In this document: positions 17,852-26,095 of the stretch, piece after piece
Numbering within the stretch: position 1 is the stretch's first letter
How the letters are laid out: each line of letters starts with the position of its first letter
NCBI GenBank assembly: GCA_012513815.1
Contig: JAAZBM010000002.1
Location: forward strand, 1 to 48,624
DNA length: 48,624 nucleotides
Source: Candidatus Sumerlaeota bacterium
Lineage (GTDB): Bacteria > Sumerlaeota > Sumerlaeia > Sumerlaeales > Sumerlaeaceae
Direction of reading: 5' to 3'
Position numbers and translations under genes: made by a program
The notes under the pieces: model-generated
Told to the model about the DNA's origin: nothing
Seen by the model: only the letters and a program-made list of their open reading frames with translations
Database searches by the model: none

Positions 17852-18805
17852 TTAGTTGTTTGTCGGCGACGACTGTGCCGCCGCGGAAGTTGTCTGTGGC
17901 TCGGCGGCAACAAGCCGCGGGAACAGACTGTCGATGAGCGACGTGTCATAACCTTTCGACGCGAGGAACGCGCGCTTCTCCGCGGGCAACATCCGCTTGA
18001 GCGCCGCGCGATCCGACTCGGGCAATCCTGCAAGCGATTTCTCCACAAGCGAAATCGAGGTATAGCCTTCGATGATTTGAGTCGCCTGCGTGTGCTGTTT
18101 CTCGGTCAGGGCGCGAATCGCGTAGAGTTGCTTCTCTGTCAGGAAGCCCGCCATGCGTTCTTTGGTCTCGGTACTTGCCTTGTCGGCGGCAAGAATAAAA
18201 CCGGTGAGTTCGTGGCGAAAACTCTCGCGTTCTTCGGGCGTCATGCTCGCCAACTCCAGACGCTGCTCGTTCGTCAACCGACGCCACGCGAGCGCGGCAT
18301 CATCATTGAGGTCACTGAATTCCTCTGACTGCATCAGAGACTTGACCATCGTCGCATCGAGAGCGGGATTCGGGGTCGCCTTGGGTGTCGCCGCATTGTC
18401 GCGTTCCGCGTGCATTTTACGGAACGCATCCATGCGCTGCTCCGGCGTCATATTGCGAAACGCCTCCATCTGTTCCGGCGATATCCGCAAACCGCCACGC
18501 CCGCCAAAACCACGGCCGCCCATGCCCCTTGGCCGACGATCAGACGAAGCGTTATTCTGGACGTTATTCGTGCCATTGCCTATCGCCCCCTGCTGCTGCG
18601 ACATCTGTTGTTGTTGTTGCGACTGTTGCTCCATCCCAGGCGGCATCATATTCGGCGGAGGCACCTCTGACATAACCGGAGGTGGTGATTGCGGCTGTCC
18701 TTGCGATTGTCCTTGTGGCGGTTGCGCGGTCACCCCACCGCCGACCAACATCAGTACAATACCAAACAAAATTAGCAGCATCCTTGTTGTTATTTGCGTT
18801 TTCAT
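17852..18805 (-). CDS. Secreted Gln/Pro-rich paralogue with LTxxQ-like helical repeats
   Basis: The start is the ATG at 18805, preceded by GGAGGGAG and followed by a good signal peptide (MKTQITTRMLLILFGIVLML, cleavage near VTA-Q). A longer frame exists upstream but would bury the signal. The 317-residue product has a Gln/Pro/Met-rich region, a GMGGRGFGGRGG patch, and the same core as the 16553 protein: ISPEQMEAFRNMTPEQRMDAFRKM, then WRRLTNEQRLELASMTPEER, FLTEKQLYAIRALTEKQHTQA, IIEGYTSISLVEKSLAGLPESDR, GYDTSLIDSLF. The two proteins are paralogues. No enzyme motif is present. Its function is unknown; a periplasmic location is inferred from the signal peptide. Confidence 0.72.
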   Translation of the reverse strand: MKTQITTRMLLILFGIVLMLVGGGVTAQPPQGQSQGQPQSPPPVMSEVPPPNMMPPGMEQQSQQQQQMSQQQGAIGNGTNNVQNNASSDRRPRGMGGRGFGGRGGLRISPEQMEAFRNMTPEQRMDAFRKMHAERDNAATPKATPNPALDATMVKSLMQSEEFSDLNDDAALAWRRLTNEQRLELASMTPEERESFRHELTGFILAADKASTETKERMAGFLTEKQLYAIRALTEKQHTQATQIIEGYTSISLVEKSLAGLPESDRAALKRMLPAEKRAFLASKGYDTSLIDSLFPRLVAAEPQTTSAAAQSSPTNN

Positions 18806-18841
18806 TTTCTCCCTCCCCATCGAGAGAAACACTTTAGATAC

Positions 18842-18888
18842 GTAAACCGGCATTATCTCGCGCGAGGCGCAAAACAATGCCGGTTTAC
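18842..18888 (-). terminator. 13-bp stem hairpin, weak terminator or attenuator
   Basis: GTAAACCGGCATT (18842-18854) and AATGCCGGTTTAC (18876-18888) form a perfect 13-bp stem around a 21-base loop. It lies between the stop of the 18943 gene and the start of the 17852 gene on the minus strand. The following bases are only weakly T-rich, so readthrough into the next gene is likely. Confidence 0.55.
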
Positions 18889-18942
18889 AGCTGTTACCGA
18901 TTGCCGAACGCTCATACAATCCGGCGAAATACTGTCGTTATA

Positions 18943-19527
18943 TTATTTGCCTTCGACTGGCTTAGGCTCGACCTGAGGCGCAGGAGGAACTTGTCCGTCT
19001 TTAGGCATGATGACCGGGCCGGTTGTCATACGGTCACGGCGCATACGCGGACGCTGAGGCATCTCGATTCCTTTGGACTTCAAAAAGTCTGTTCTTTCCT
19101 GACCACGCAGACTGCGCAGTTTTGTCTTCTCTTCATCAGTAAGCTTATCCATCTGGGCGCGTGCCTTTTCCATCTGGGCGCGCATCTTTGCCATCTCCGG
19201 GGACATCTCGCGTGAGCCGGTGCTCATACGATCGCCACGCAGCATCATCGGCATACCCGACGTCATGCGTTCATCACGCATCATACGGGGGCCGGATGTC
19301 ATGCGGTCATGGCGCATACGCGGACCTGTGGTCATGCGGTTTTCCTGACGCATACGACGCATCTCGCGAACGCGTTGCATACGAACGTCACTGTTATCCG
19401 CTTTCTTTGCGGATTTAGCTTCGGTCTGTTTGGGAGCATTGCCCGAGCTTGCAAGCTGTGCATTGGCATTGACACTCATAAGCATCGTGACACCGAGTGC
19501 TAACATACTTAAATTCTTGATTAACAT
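18943..19527 (-). CDS. Secreted Met/Arg-rich repeat protein
   Basis: Unrecognised 194-residue protein with a signal peptide (MLIKNLSMLALGVTMLMSVN, cleavage near ANA-Q). Residues 64-104 are a tandem array with four copies of RM[T/S][T/S]G spaced 11-13 residues (RMTTGPRMRHD, RMTSGPRMMRDE, RMTSGMPMMLRGD, RMSTG), and a fifth copy lies at 166-170. Between them is a helical segment EMAKMRAQMEKARAQMDKLTDEEKTKLRSL and a DFLKSKGIEMP motif that matches the C-terminal FLASKGYDT motif of the two neighbouring secreted proteins. Methionine and arginine are strikingly frequent. AAGGAG lies 10 bases before the ATG. It probably belongs to the same functional set as the two downstream proteins; metal or nucleic-acid binding is speculative. 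Confidence 0.7.
   Translation of the reverse strand: MLIKNLSMLALGVTMLMSVNANAQLASSGNAPKQTEAKSAKKADNSDVRMQRVREMRRMRQENRMTTGPRMRHDRMTSGPRMMRDERMTSGMPMMLRGDRMSTGSREMSPEMAKMRAQMEKARAQMDKLTDEEKTKLRSLRGQERTDFLKSKGIEMPQRPRMRRDRMTTGPVIMPKDGQVPPAPQVEPKPVEGK
19216..19338 (-). repeat. Tandem RM[TS][TS]G coding repeats
   Basis: Four degenerate repeats of 33-39 bases encode RM[T/S][T/S]G units at residues 64, 75, 87 and 100 of the 18943-19527 protein. The DNA shows recurring blocks such as CGGTCATGGCGCATACG. A fifth unit (residue 166) lies apart. Confidence 0.75.
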
Positions 19528-19569
19528 GTTTATCTAACTCCTTAATTGTTTAGTAGATATCAACTTAAT

Positions 19570-19578
19570 ATTATAGCA
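19570..19578 (-). promoter_or_regulatory. Extended -10 promoter for the secreted-protein cluster
   Basis: On the minus strand TGCTATAAT (TGC at 19576-19578, TATAAT at 19570-19575) is a perfect extended -10 about 43 bases before the ATG at 19527. No good -35 is seen, as expected for this class. Confidence 0.6.
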
Positions 19579-19704
19579 ATTTATATGCCGCATCATTCGA
19601 AACTAATTTCTTTGTTCCGCCCTACTAATGCTCAAGAGCAGCCCTTTCAGAGAGTACCAATTCGTACAATTACGAACGATAATTGATAGGTCCGGCAAAT
19701 CCTA

Positions 19705-20460
19705 TCAAATCAGCGAACGACCACCGTCAACGGGGATGACTGCCCCTGTGCAGTAGGTTTGCTTGAGTAACGTTGATACGGCCGTCGCGACATCGTCCGG
19801 CACACCAAGGCGCCTCATCGGGATGTGGCTGATGAGGTTGGTGCGATTGATGTTTGACGGGATGGACGAGGGCGTATCGATGATGCCGGGAGCAATCGCG
19901 TTGACGCACACATGGGGTGCCAGTTCGATGGCAAGCGACCGCACAACACTGTTGAGCGCGCTCTTGGAAATCAGATACGGCGAGTAGCCCGGGAAAATCT
20001 TCTCTTCGGAATGCGCGTCCGAGATGCAAATGATATGACCTGTCTGTGTCTTACCCATCATCTTGTTGCGACGACAAATGTCAAGCCCAATCAGGCGCGA
20101 AAGCAGGAATGGCGCGGTAATGTTGACTTCCATAATCGCGCGCCATTGGTCTTCGTAAGCAGGCGAATCGAGCGCCACGGGACGAAAGACCGCAGCATTA
20201 TTTATTAGGATATCCACGCCTTTGTCGATAGCGATGTCGGCGATGTTGCGCAGGGAAGCGGGGTCGCTCAGGTCACCGCGAATCAGAAGAACAGACCCAA
20301 GACTTTGCGCAAAATCCCGTGCTTCCTCATTGTCGTTTCGGACATGTAGAAGTAAACGATAACCTTCCGCGGAAAGCTTTTTGGCAATTGCTTGTCCAAG
20401 CGGCGAAAGACTGCCGGTAATCAGAACCGTTCCATATGCCTCTGGCGTGACTTCGCTCAT
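19705..20460 (-). CDS. Short-chain dehydrogenase/reductase (SDR)
   Basis: A 251-residue classical SDR: the nucleotide-binding loop is TGSLSPLGQAIA (TGxxxPxG, with proline where the first glycine of GIG usually sits). NNAAVF follows strand 4. The active site is ICISDAHS with YLISK (Tyr-x-x-x-Lys), then NAIAPGIIDTP and a C-terminal VIPVDGGRSL. The LHVRNDNEEA segment after strand 2 suggests NADPH use. FabG-like and pteridine-reductase-like (FolM) members share this layout; the substrate is not determinable here. A pterin substrate is conceivable given the folE/PTPS genes 8 kb away, but that is weak inference. No Shine-Dalgarno is visible before the ATG at 20460. It is divergent from the operon at 20572. 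Confidence 0.87.
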   Translation of the reverse strand: MSEVTPEAYGTVLITGSLSPLGQAIAKKLSAEGYRLLLHVRNDNEEARDFAQSLGSVLLIRGDLSDPASLRNIADIAIDKGVDILINNAAVFRPVALDSPAYEDQWRAIMEVNITAPFLLSRLIGLDICRRNKMMGKTQTGHIICISDAHSEEKIFPGYSPYLISKSALNSVVRSLAIELAPHVCVNAIAPGIIDTPSSIPSNINRTNLISHIPMRRLGVPDDVATAVSTLLKQTYCTGAVIPVDGGRSLI

Positions 20461-20519
20461 ACGTATGTTTCGAATTCAACTCGTTTGATACCGTGTACCT
20501 AAAATCAATCAACATATTT

Positions 20520-20548
20520 TTGCCGCAAGAGATTTATATATATTTAAT
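20520..20548 (+). promoter_or_regulatory. Sigma-70-type promoter for the thioredoxin-like operon
   Basis: TTGCCG (20520-20525), 17-base spacer, TTTAAT (20543-20548). Predicted transcription starts near 20555, just before the AAAAGGGA ribosome site at 20556-20563 and the ATG at 20572. Confidence 0.55.
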
Positions 20549-20571
20549 AGCGAGAAAAGGGAACAGTTCAG

Positions 20572-22167
20572 ATGAAGAATTTCGACCTGATAATGAGCAC
20601 AATGATACTTGCGGTGACGTTTCTGGCAAGTATGTTGTGCGGGGCGCCACCGGACGCCTCATGGCTGACTGACTTGTCCAAGGCGGAAGCAAAGGCAAAG
20701 CAAGAGAGCAAATTACTGCTTATCGTGGCGAGTATGGAGGGCTGTGGGCCTTGCAAAAAAATGAGCGAGACAACATGGGTTGACGGCTCGGTGCGACAAC
20801 TGATCGAAAAGGATTTCGTCCCATGCTTCATGATGAGCGGTTCGGATGAAGTCGAGTCGTGGATGGACAAGAATGACATCGTCGCGTTCCCGACAATCCT
20901 CGTTTTCTCGTCCGAAGGCAAAGAATTGATGCGCTCGGCCGGATATATCGATGCGCCGTCGATGCATACAATGCTCATGGATGTACCGCGACCTAAAACC
21001 GGTAATGCGGCGGAGAAGGCGGATAACGACAAGGCGTCCGAGAAGACCGATAGCACCCAAAAGATGGATAAAGAAGATGATGCGAAGAAGGGTGACAAGG
21101 AGCCGGAAACAAAGGCTAAGAAGTCTGACAACGACGACGACAGCACGAGCAAGAAATCCGATACCCCCAAGGTGAGACGCTCGGCGAGCGCACATAACGT
21201 CAACGAAATGATGGTGGAGAGTTTGCATCCCGAGGGCATCAAACCACCTCGCCCCCAGAGTTATATCGGCTTTGAGAAGCCCACGCTGAGACAGCGCGCC
21301 GCAGACAGAACGGAACGTGTTTTCCGGGGAATCGGCCGCGGTGTCAAGAACTTCGGGCGCGGACTGCTTGGACGCACAGACAGCAATGGCGGCGGCGGCG
21401 CAGATGCCGACCCGACGCAGGTGCTCGCGATTCTGGAATCTATCGGGAAACCGGTCGCGCCGGAGAATAAAAAACCGGACGTCGAAATCAAGGTCTCGAC
21501 GGGCGCAAAAACAATGAAGTCGATGTTCAAAGAAGACGCTAATGCCACAGCGAAGAAGGAACAATCCAAGAGCACGGCGAAGAAAAAGGATAGCACCAAA
21601 GCCGATAACGACGACGAGCAAGAGGCCACCACGGCCGAGAAGACCGAAGAGGAAAGCAAATCAACCGAAGTCGCCGAAACGCCCGAACCAACTCCGAAAC
21701 CTAAACTGGATAAAGAGAAGTATCGCAAGATGTACTCGGAGGCGATGACGGATGCACGGAAAAGCTACACGAAGAATGCGTTGGCGCTCTGTGAAAAAAT
21801 CGTCCGCGAGGATACTGCAAACGAAAGTGGCATCGCGGATATGGCGTATATCATGATGGCATCGCTGACGGCGTCGCAGCAGGACGAACTCCTGTACGCC
21901 AAAGCATATGACATGCTGGTGCAGTTTGAAGCACGTTACCCGAACAGCCCGAACAGGGACTATTACACGATTGTGCGGGCGTCGTTGGCGCGCGGACTGA
22001 AGAAGGATAAGGAAGCGAATCTGCTGATGCGCAATTTCCCGAAGGAGTTCCCTAATTCTAAACGCCAGAAATTGGCGCGGGATGAATGGGGTAAGCTGAC
22101 TGGCCAGAAACCGCCTTCTGATGACGAAGTGGCGAAAGCCAAGAGCGCCGCGAGAAAGAAAAATTAG
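20572..22167 (+). CDS. Exported thioredoxin-like protein with charged linkers and helical C-terminal domain
   Basis: A 531-residue protein with a signal peptide or anchor at residues 5-24 (ending SMLCGAPP; the cysteine does not fit a lipobox well). Residues ~30-140 are a thioredoxin-like domain with CGPC at 58-61, DFVPCFMM and the cis-proline region AFPTILVFSSEGKELMR. A long Lys/Asp/Glu-rich linker (about 145-200) follows, then a segment with RRSASAHN and FGRGLLGR, and a second Lys/Glu-rich linker (about 310-380). The last ~150 residues are helical and resemble TPR repeats (ALALCEKIVREDTANESG, then MLVQFEARYPNSPNRDYY). It probably acts as a periplasmic thiol reductase/isomerase tethered to a protein-binding module. 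First gene of a three-gene operon of exported proteins; its TAG stop forms part of the next gene's TAGGAG ribosome site. Confidence 0.75.
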   Translation: MKNFDLIMSTMILAVTFLASMLCGAPPDASWLTDLSKAEAKAKQESKLLLIVASMEGCGPCKKMSETTWVDGSVRQLIEKDFVPCFMMSGSDEVESWMDKNDIVAFPTILVFSSEGKELMRSAGYIDAPSMHTMLMDVPRPKTGNAAEKADNDKASEKTDSTQKMDKEDDAKKGDKEPETKAKKSDNDDDSTSKKSDTPKVRRSASAHNVNEMMVESLHPEGIKPPRPQSYIGFEKPTLRQRAADRTERVFRGIGRGVKNFGRGLLGRTDSNGGGGADADPTQVLAILESIGKPVAPENKKPDVEIKVSTGAKTMKSMFKEDANATAKKEQSKSTAKKKDSTKADNDDEQEATTAEKTEEESKSTEVAETPEPTPKPKLDKEKYRKMYSEAMTDARKSYTKNALALCEKIVREDTANESGIADMAYIMMASLTASQQDELLYAKAYDMLVQFEARYPNSPNRDYYTIVRASLARGLKKDKEANLLMRNFPKEFPNSKRQKLARDEWGKLTGQKPPSDDEVAKAKSAARKKN

Positions 22168-22175
22168 GAGCGCGA

Positions 22176-22673
22176 GTGAGGACTGCGAACCAAACATCAT
22201 CTTTGACTGTGCTGGTCGCGATGACGATCTTGATGATGGCTCCGGGCGGGCACGCGCAAAACCTTGCCTATGACGCCGAGAACGGACTCGACGCATGGGA
22301 CAAGCGCGACGACGCACCCAAGGGAGCAACGGAAATTAAGTATGTGACCATCACGGAACGCGGCCACGGCCCCCATGTCGTCGGCGGAAACGATGCCGCC
22401 GATTGGTACGTGTTTCCCAACCTCAGCGCCGATACAATTTATGACTTCAACACGCGAGACTCAAAGGGCGGGACAATCCGCGGCGAGATTTTCTGGAGCA
22501 ATAACCTCGGCCACCCGATTATTTCGGCGTCCAACATGAGCACGGATATCATCACCACGGGGAGTTGCTTTTGGCTGTCGACTCTGCCCGGAACGTACTA
22601 TCTGAAACTGACCGCGAACGACCGCGCGACAACGGTGTCGTACACTCTCCGAACGCATATGGCAGCGCAATAA
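22176..22673 (+). CDS. Small secreted beta-rich protein
   Basis: GTG at 22176 is chosen because TTAGGAG lies 5 bases upstream and the product begins with a signal peptide ending GGHA-Q. The mature ~138 residues look like a single beta-sandwich: ADWYVFPNLSADTIYDFNTRDSKGGTIRGEIF, then WLSTLPGTYYLKLTANDRATTVSYTLR. This pattern (strand, polar turn, GTYYLKL) resembles bacterial pre-peptidase C-terminal (PPC) domains, which often accompany exported enzymes. No catalytic motif is present. The gene sits between the thioredoxin-like gene and the helical-repeat gene, with stop and start overlapping by one base (TAATG), so it is probably made in fixed ratio with them. Confidence 0.68.
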   Translation: MRTANQTSSLTVLVAMTILMMAPGGHAQNLAYDAENGLDAWDKRDDAPKGATEIKYVTITERGHGPHVVGGNDAADWYVFPNLSADTIYDFNTRDSKGGTIRGEIFWSNNLGHPIISASNMSTDIITTGSCFWLSTLPGTYYLKLTANDRATTVSYTLRTHMAAQ

Positions 22674-24724
22674 TGAATACGCGTTTTGTCGCCACCACCG
22701 CAGCCACGCTGCTTGCCGGACTACTCGCGTTGTCGCATGACACGCCGGTTGCCGCCGCGCCATCGGCCACAATATCCGATGTCAGCGGAGACACGGTTTC
22801 GGCGGCTCTGCGGGCGGCTGTGTCGGGAAATCGCGACAAGCTGAATGCCATTGCCAACAGTACGTGGGATGCGAAATCGCCGCACGCGTGGTCACTGAAT
22901 TATCTGCGGGCGCAAAGCGAACCCAACCGCGAGGAGCGCTTGCAGGGACTGGAGTTTCTGGCCGGGACGTCGCCTTCGAATGAGTACAAAACGCGGGCCA
23001 TGTTGGCACTACTCGATGATGAATCGTATGAGTGCGCGGTGCTGGCAAAGCGGCAAAAGTTCAATAAGTTTTCGCGAGTGTTCAACCGCGCGAGTGGCGC
23101 ACTGAGCAAGCTCGCCCTCTTCCAACCGCAGGATGCGGCGTTGCTTGTTCTGGATGGCGTGTACACCAAAAAGAAGTGGAAAGATGTCGATTCGCCGGAG
23201 CGCCGGATGGCATGGCTCTGCAATCAATTCTTGGCGAAGTATCCCGACTCGCCGGATGCCGCTGACGCGCGGGCACAGCTCGAGGCTCTCAAGCCGCGAC
23301 TCGATGAGGACTATGTTTCGCGGCAGTTGGCGCAGGGCGAGATGTGTCTCGCGAACCGCAACTTTGATGGAGCGCGAGCGCACTTTGAGCACGCGCAATT
23401 GGTCATGCCGGACAACCCGTTGACCGGTGCCGCAATCGAACGCCTGAACAACGCTATCGAAGATGACGAGGTCGAGTGCGTCAAGGCCGTCAGCGTCAGC
23501 AAGGGTGAATCCGTCCTTGACAAGGAGGACGCGACCACTGTCCGCCGCGCCGCACGGGCAATGGTGTGCAACAGGGAATCCACTTTCGCGGAACTGATGA
23601 ATAAGCCCTGTGGAGCCGCGGATTCGCTCGCGTATGCGGGCGCCGCATGGACCGAGAAGAATGGCAATCACGAACACGCATTGGCGCAGCTCGCGAACAT
23701 CACTGCGCTCTGGCCGCAAACGCCGGGCGCGGAGGCTGCCCGAGCGCAACTCATGAACCCGGATTACAGCCTCGAACTGGCGTTCGATTTGGCGATGGAA
23801 GATTTGCAAAAACGCCGCGAGGAGTTCATTAAAACGGGCAACCTCTCAAAGTCCGATCAGGGTTTCCAGTTGGCTCAGGCGGGCATCACAATGACCGGTG
23901 GCCCCTTTGCCGCAATCAGCATGCCCATCTTGTTTGCGGGCGACATGAGCATCCGCGGAATAGCGGAGATGTTCCGCACATCCCTCGACATCGAAATGCT
24001 GATTGACGCCGCAGCCCGATATAACGCCCGCTACCCCAAGACGAAACGGGCACGCCAAGTCGCCAACGAGGTCGCGGAACTGTGCCGAAAAGCGAACGAC
24101 CTCAAGCGGGCAAAGAAGTTTGCCGAGATGGCCGGAGGCGCATCGGAAAAGCAGCAGGAACAATTCGCGAAGATGAGCGCCGCACAGATGTTGCGTAGCG
24201 CCGCGCTGACATCGGACTTGGGAGAACGGCGGGCGTTGCTCGAAAAAATCGTTCGCGAATATCCGCAGTCAAAGCAGGCCAAGAGAGCGAATAAGGATCT
24301 GGCTCTTGTGGCGCCGGGAACAACACGAGGAAGCCTCGGCGTCCCGACAAAGCTGCTCGCGCGCGACCCGCAACTGGTGCAGATGTTGGGGCTGCCGACG
24401 AACATGGCGGATGGCTCGCGACTCAATGGCGAAATCCATAAAATCGGAGTGACCGTCGCGCCCGGAGCAACCATGGTCGAGTTCCGCGATAACGCCGGAT
24501 GGCACAGCGTCGCGATTCCCAAAGAAAGCCGCAAACAACTGCTCGCCCGCGTCAAGGAACTGCAGGCCTTGGACGACCTCAAGCACGAAGGCGAAACAAG
24601 ACTCGCGACGAAACTCATCCCGCTCGAAATCAGCGGCGGCATCGGCGCCGGCGGAATCGAAGCGTCACCCAAAATCATGCCACTCGAAGACGACACTGAA
24701 CGCCTCAAACTGTTCAACGAATAA
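22673..24724 (+). CDS. Large exported helical-repeat (TPR-like) protein
   Basis: ATG at 22673 overlaps the upstream stop and starts a signal peptide (cleavage near VAAA-P). The 683-residue product is mostly alpha-helical with TPR-like pairs: WLCNQFLAKYPDSPDAADARAQLEALKPRLDE, then GEMCLANRNFDGARAHFEHAQLVMPDNP, and RYNARYPKTKRARQVANEVAELCRKA. A small glycine-rich segment (about 425-460, MTGGPFAAISMPILFAGDMS) may contact membrane. The last ~140 residues are different: APGATMVEFRDNAGWHSVAIPKESRK looks beta-rich and the tail has GGIGAGGIEASP. No enzyme motif is recognised. Last gene of the operon; probably an organising protein for the exported complex. Confidence 0.7.
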   Translation: MNTRFVATTAATLLAGLLALSHDTPVAAAPSATISDVSGDTVSAALRAAVSGNRDKLNAIANSTWDAKSPHAWSLNYLRAQSEPNREERLQGLEFLAGTSPSNEYKTRAMLALLDDESYECAVLAKRQKFNKFSRVFNRASGALSKLALFQPQDAALLVLDGVYTKKKWKDVDSPERRMAWLCNQFLAKYPDSPDAADARAQLEALKPRLDEDYVSRQLAQGEMCLANRNFDGARAHFEHAQLVMPDNPLTGAAIERLNNAIEDDEVECVKAVSVSKGESVLDKEDATTVRRAARAMVCNRESTFAELMNKPCGAADSLAYAGAAWTEKNGNHEHALAQLANITALWPQTPGAEAARAQLMNPDYSLELAFDLAMEDLQKRREEFIKTGNLSKSDQGFQLAQAGITMTGGPFAAISMPILFAGDMSIRGIAEMFRTSLDIEMLIDAAARYNARYPKTKRARQVANEVAELCRKANDLKRAKKFAEMAGGASEKQQEQFAKMSAAQMLRSAALTSDLGERRALLEKIVREYPQSKQAKRANKDLALVAPGTTRGSLGVPTKLLARDPQLVQMLGLPTNMADGSRLNGEIHKIGVTVAPGATMVEFRDNAGWHSVAIPKESRKQLLARVKELQALDDLKHEGETRLATKLIPLEISGGIGAGGIEASPKIMPLEDDTERLKLFNE

Positions 24725-25225
24725 TCAGAACGTAAACACTCTTTTCGAGTCAAACGCTTTCGTCACACCATCAACCAAATAGCGGCACAAGCCCCAACGA
24801 TATATCTTCTCAGGCAGCTCATTTTGTGCCTAACGACGGAATCACTGCGCCTCGCGAGCGTGATTCTTGCCGCCTTTCCCATCGTAATAGCAGACGCCAA
24901 CCCCGGAACAAAAGACAACAACATCCCACAAAACAAATAAACCTGCAAACATCAACCACAACAAAACCTGATTCAAAATCATATAAATCCTGATTCAAAC
25001 TGATGTAAATATTACTGTCGATTCTAAAGATAACAACTTATCCCACGCAGCGTATTTTGTGTCGGCTGTCGTTGTTTTGTTCATGCATGATATGAACATA
25101 AGTAGTGTTGAAAGAAGATGTTTTTTGATGGAGAGTGTTTTTACTGTGTGGATTTGTGAAGTTGGTTTGTAGTATATTTGTAAGTTGTTGAGCGTGGGCT
25201 TAAGTTTTTTATGAAGGATTTTGTT
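24725..25225. other. 500-base intergenic region, no gene seen
   Basis: No reading frame with a plausible start and ribosome site is seen. The left half is ordinary composition and includes a small imperfect inverted repeat (AATCAC...GTGATT near 24840-24865). The right half is AT-rich and probably holds the promoter of mlaA. An 11-base direct repeat CCTGATTCAAA occurs at 24967-24977 and 24989-24999 (22-base period, two helical turns), a possible regulator site. Confidence 0.5.
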
Positions 25226-26005
25226 ATGAAAAGTTTTGTATCGCGTTTTAGCGTTTTGTCTTTGGCTGCAGCCGCGGCGGTGATGTTTGCGGCGGATGGC
25301 GCGCAAGCGCAGATTATGGACCATTTGGGCGAGGTCGCTGTCAGTTCGTCTGCGTTGTCGCGTGTGTCGTCGACGCCCGAGGTGAATTTCACGATGCCGG
25401 AAGTGCGTCCGATCGAGGGTATCAACCGTGTTATGTTCGCGCTGAATAATGTCGTGAATGATTACGCGATTCGTCCGATTGGTATGGGTTGGAATTATAT
25501 TGTGCCCGAAGTGGCACGTGATGGCATCAATAATTTTGGTCGCAACTTTATGACGCCGTTCTCTTCGTTGCAGAACATTTTGCAGGGCAATTTTATTGGC
25601 GCCGGCACAGAAATGAATCGTTTTGTGGTCAACTCGACCGCCGGTATTTTGGGCTTCCGCGATTATTCGGCTGTGCCTGAGAACAAGCAGACATTCGCGA
25701 ACACACTCGGTGTCTGGGGTATTTGCCCGCTAGTTCACATGGAGTTCCCGATTATCGAGCAGACAACAAGTTTGCGCGATATGACCGGTAATGTGAGCGA
25801 AGGTATATTAAAGGGTGTTTGCACATTTGGTGTTTCGGCAGTTGTCAATCTCGTCATGCTCATTAACAATGCGGAAATGATGGTCGACAAGCGTAATGCT
25901 GTTATCAGCTCGAATCCGTCGGATCCGTACATTGGCGTTCGCGACACCTACGAGTCAGCTCGTCAGAACCGCATCATTCAGTCGTCTGTTTTCACCCTGA
26001 ACTAA
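25226..26005 (+). CDS. mlaA: MlaA (VacJ) family outer-membrane lipid-asymmetry protein, non-lipoprotein form
   Basis: ATG at 25226 is preferred over the one five codons earlier because GAAGGA lies 7 bases upstream. The signal peptide ends GAQA-Q. The mature protein follows the family closely: EGINRVMFALNNVVNDYAIRPIGMGWNYIVP, then INNFGRNFMTPFSSLQNILQG, RFVVNSTAGILGFRDYS, TFANTLGVWGICPLVHMEFP, and C-terminal SNPSDPYIGVRDTYESARQ. MlaA sits in the outer membrane and removes misplaced phospholipid from the outer leaflet to the Mla shuttle. The E. coli protein is a lipoprotein; this one has no lipobox cysteine. No other mla genes are present. It is a single-gene unit with a strong terminator. Confidence 0.9.
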   Translation: MKSFVSRFSVLSLAAAAAVMFAADGAQAQIMDHLGEVAVSSSALSRVSSTPEVNFTMPEVRPIEGINRVMFALNNVVNDYAIRPIGMGWNYIVPEVARDGINNFGRNFMTPFSSLQNILQGNFIGAGTEMNRFVVNSTAGILGFRDYSAVPENKQTFANTLGVWGICPLVHMEFPIIEQTTSLRDMTGNVSEGILKGVCTFGVSAVVNLVMLINNAEMMVDKRNAVISSNPSDPYIGVRDTYESARQNRIIQSSVFTLN

Positions 26006-26034
26006 AACTAAACCGGTTTTTGGAGCTTGTTTGT

Positions 26035-26069
26035 ATCCCCTTTGGTGAACATCACCAAAGGGGATTTTT
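26035..26069 (+). terminator. Strong rho-independent terminator after mlaA
   Basis: A perfect 14-bp stem (26035-26048 ATCCCCTTTGGTGA with 26052-26065 TCACCAAAGGGGAT) and a 3-base loop, followed by TTTTTG. Confidence 0.93.
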
Positions 26070-26095
26070 GTTGTTTACGACGCTCGTTTTGGACA

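Noticed and set aside
24763-24948. 61-codon minus-strand frame with hydrophobic stretches
   Set aside because: It needs a TTG start without a ribosome site and has no family; treated as non-coding.
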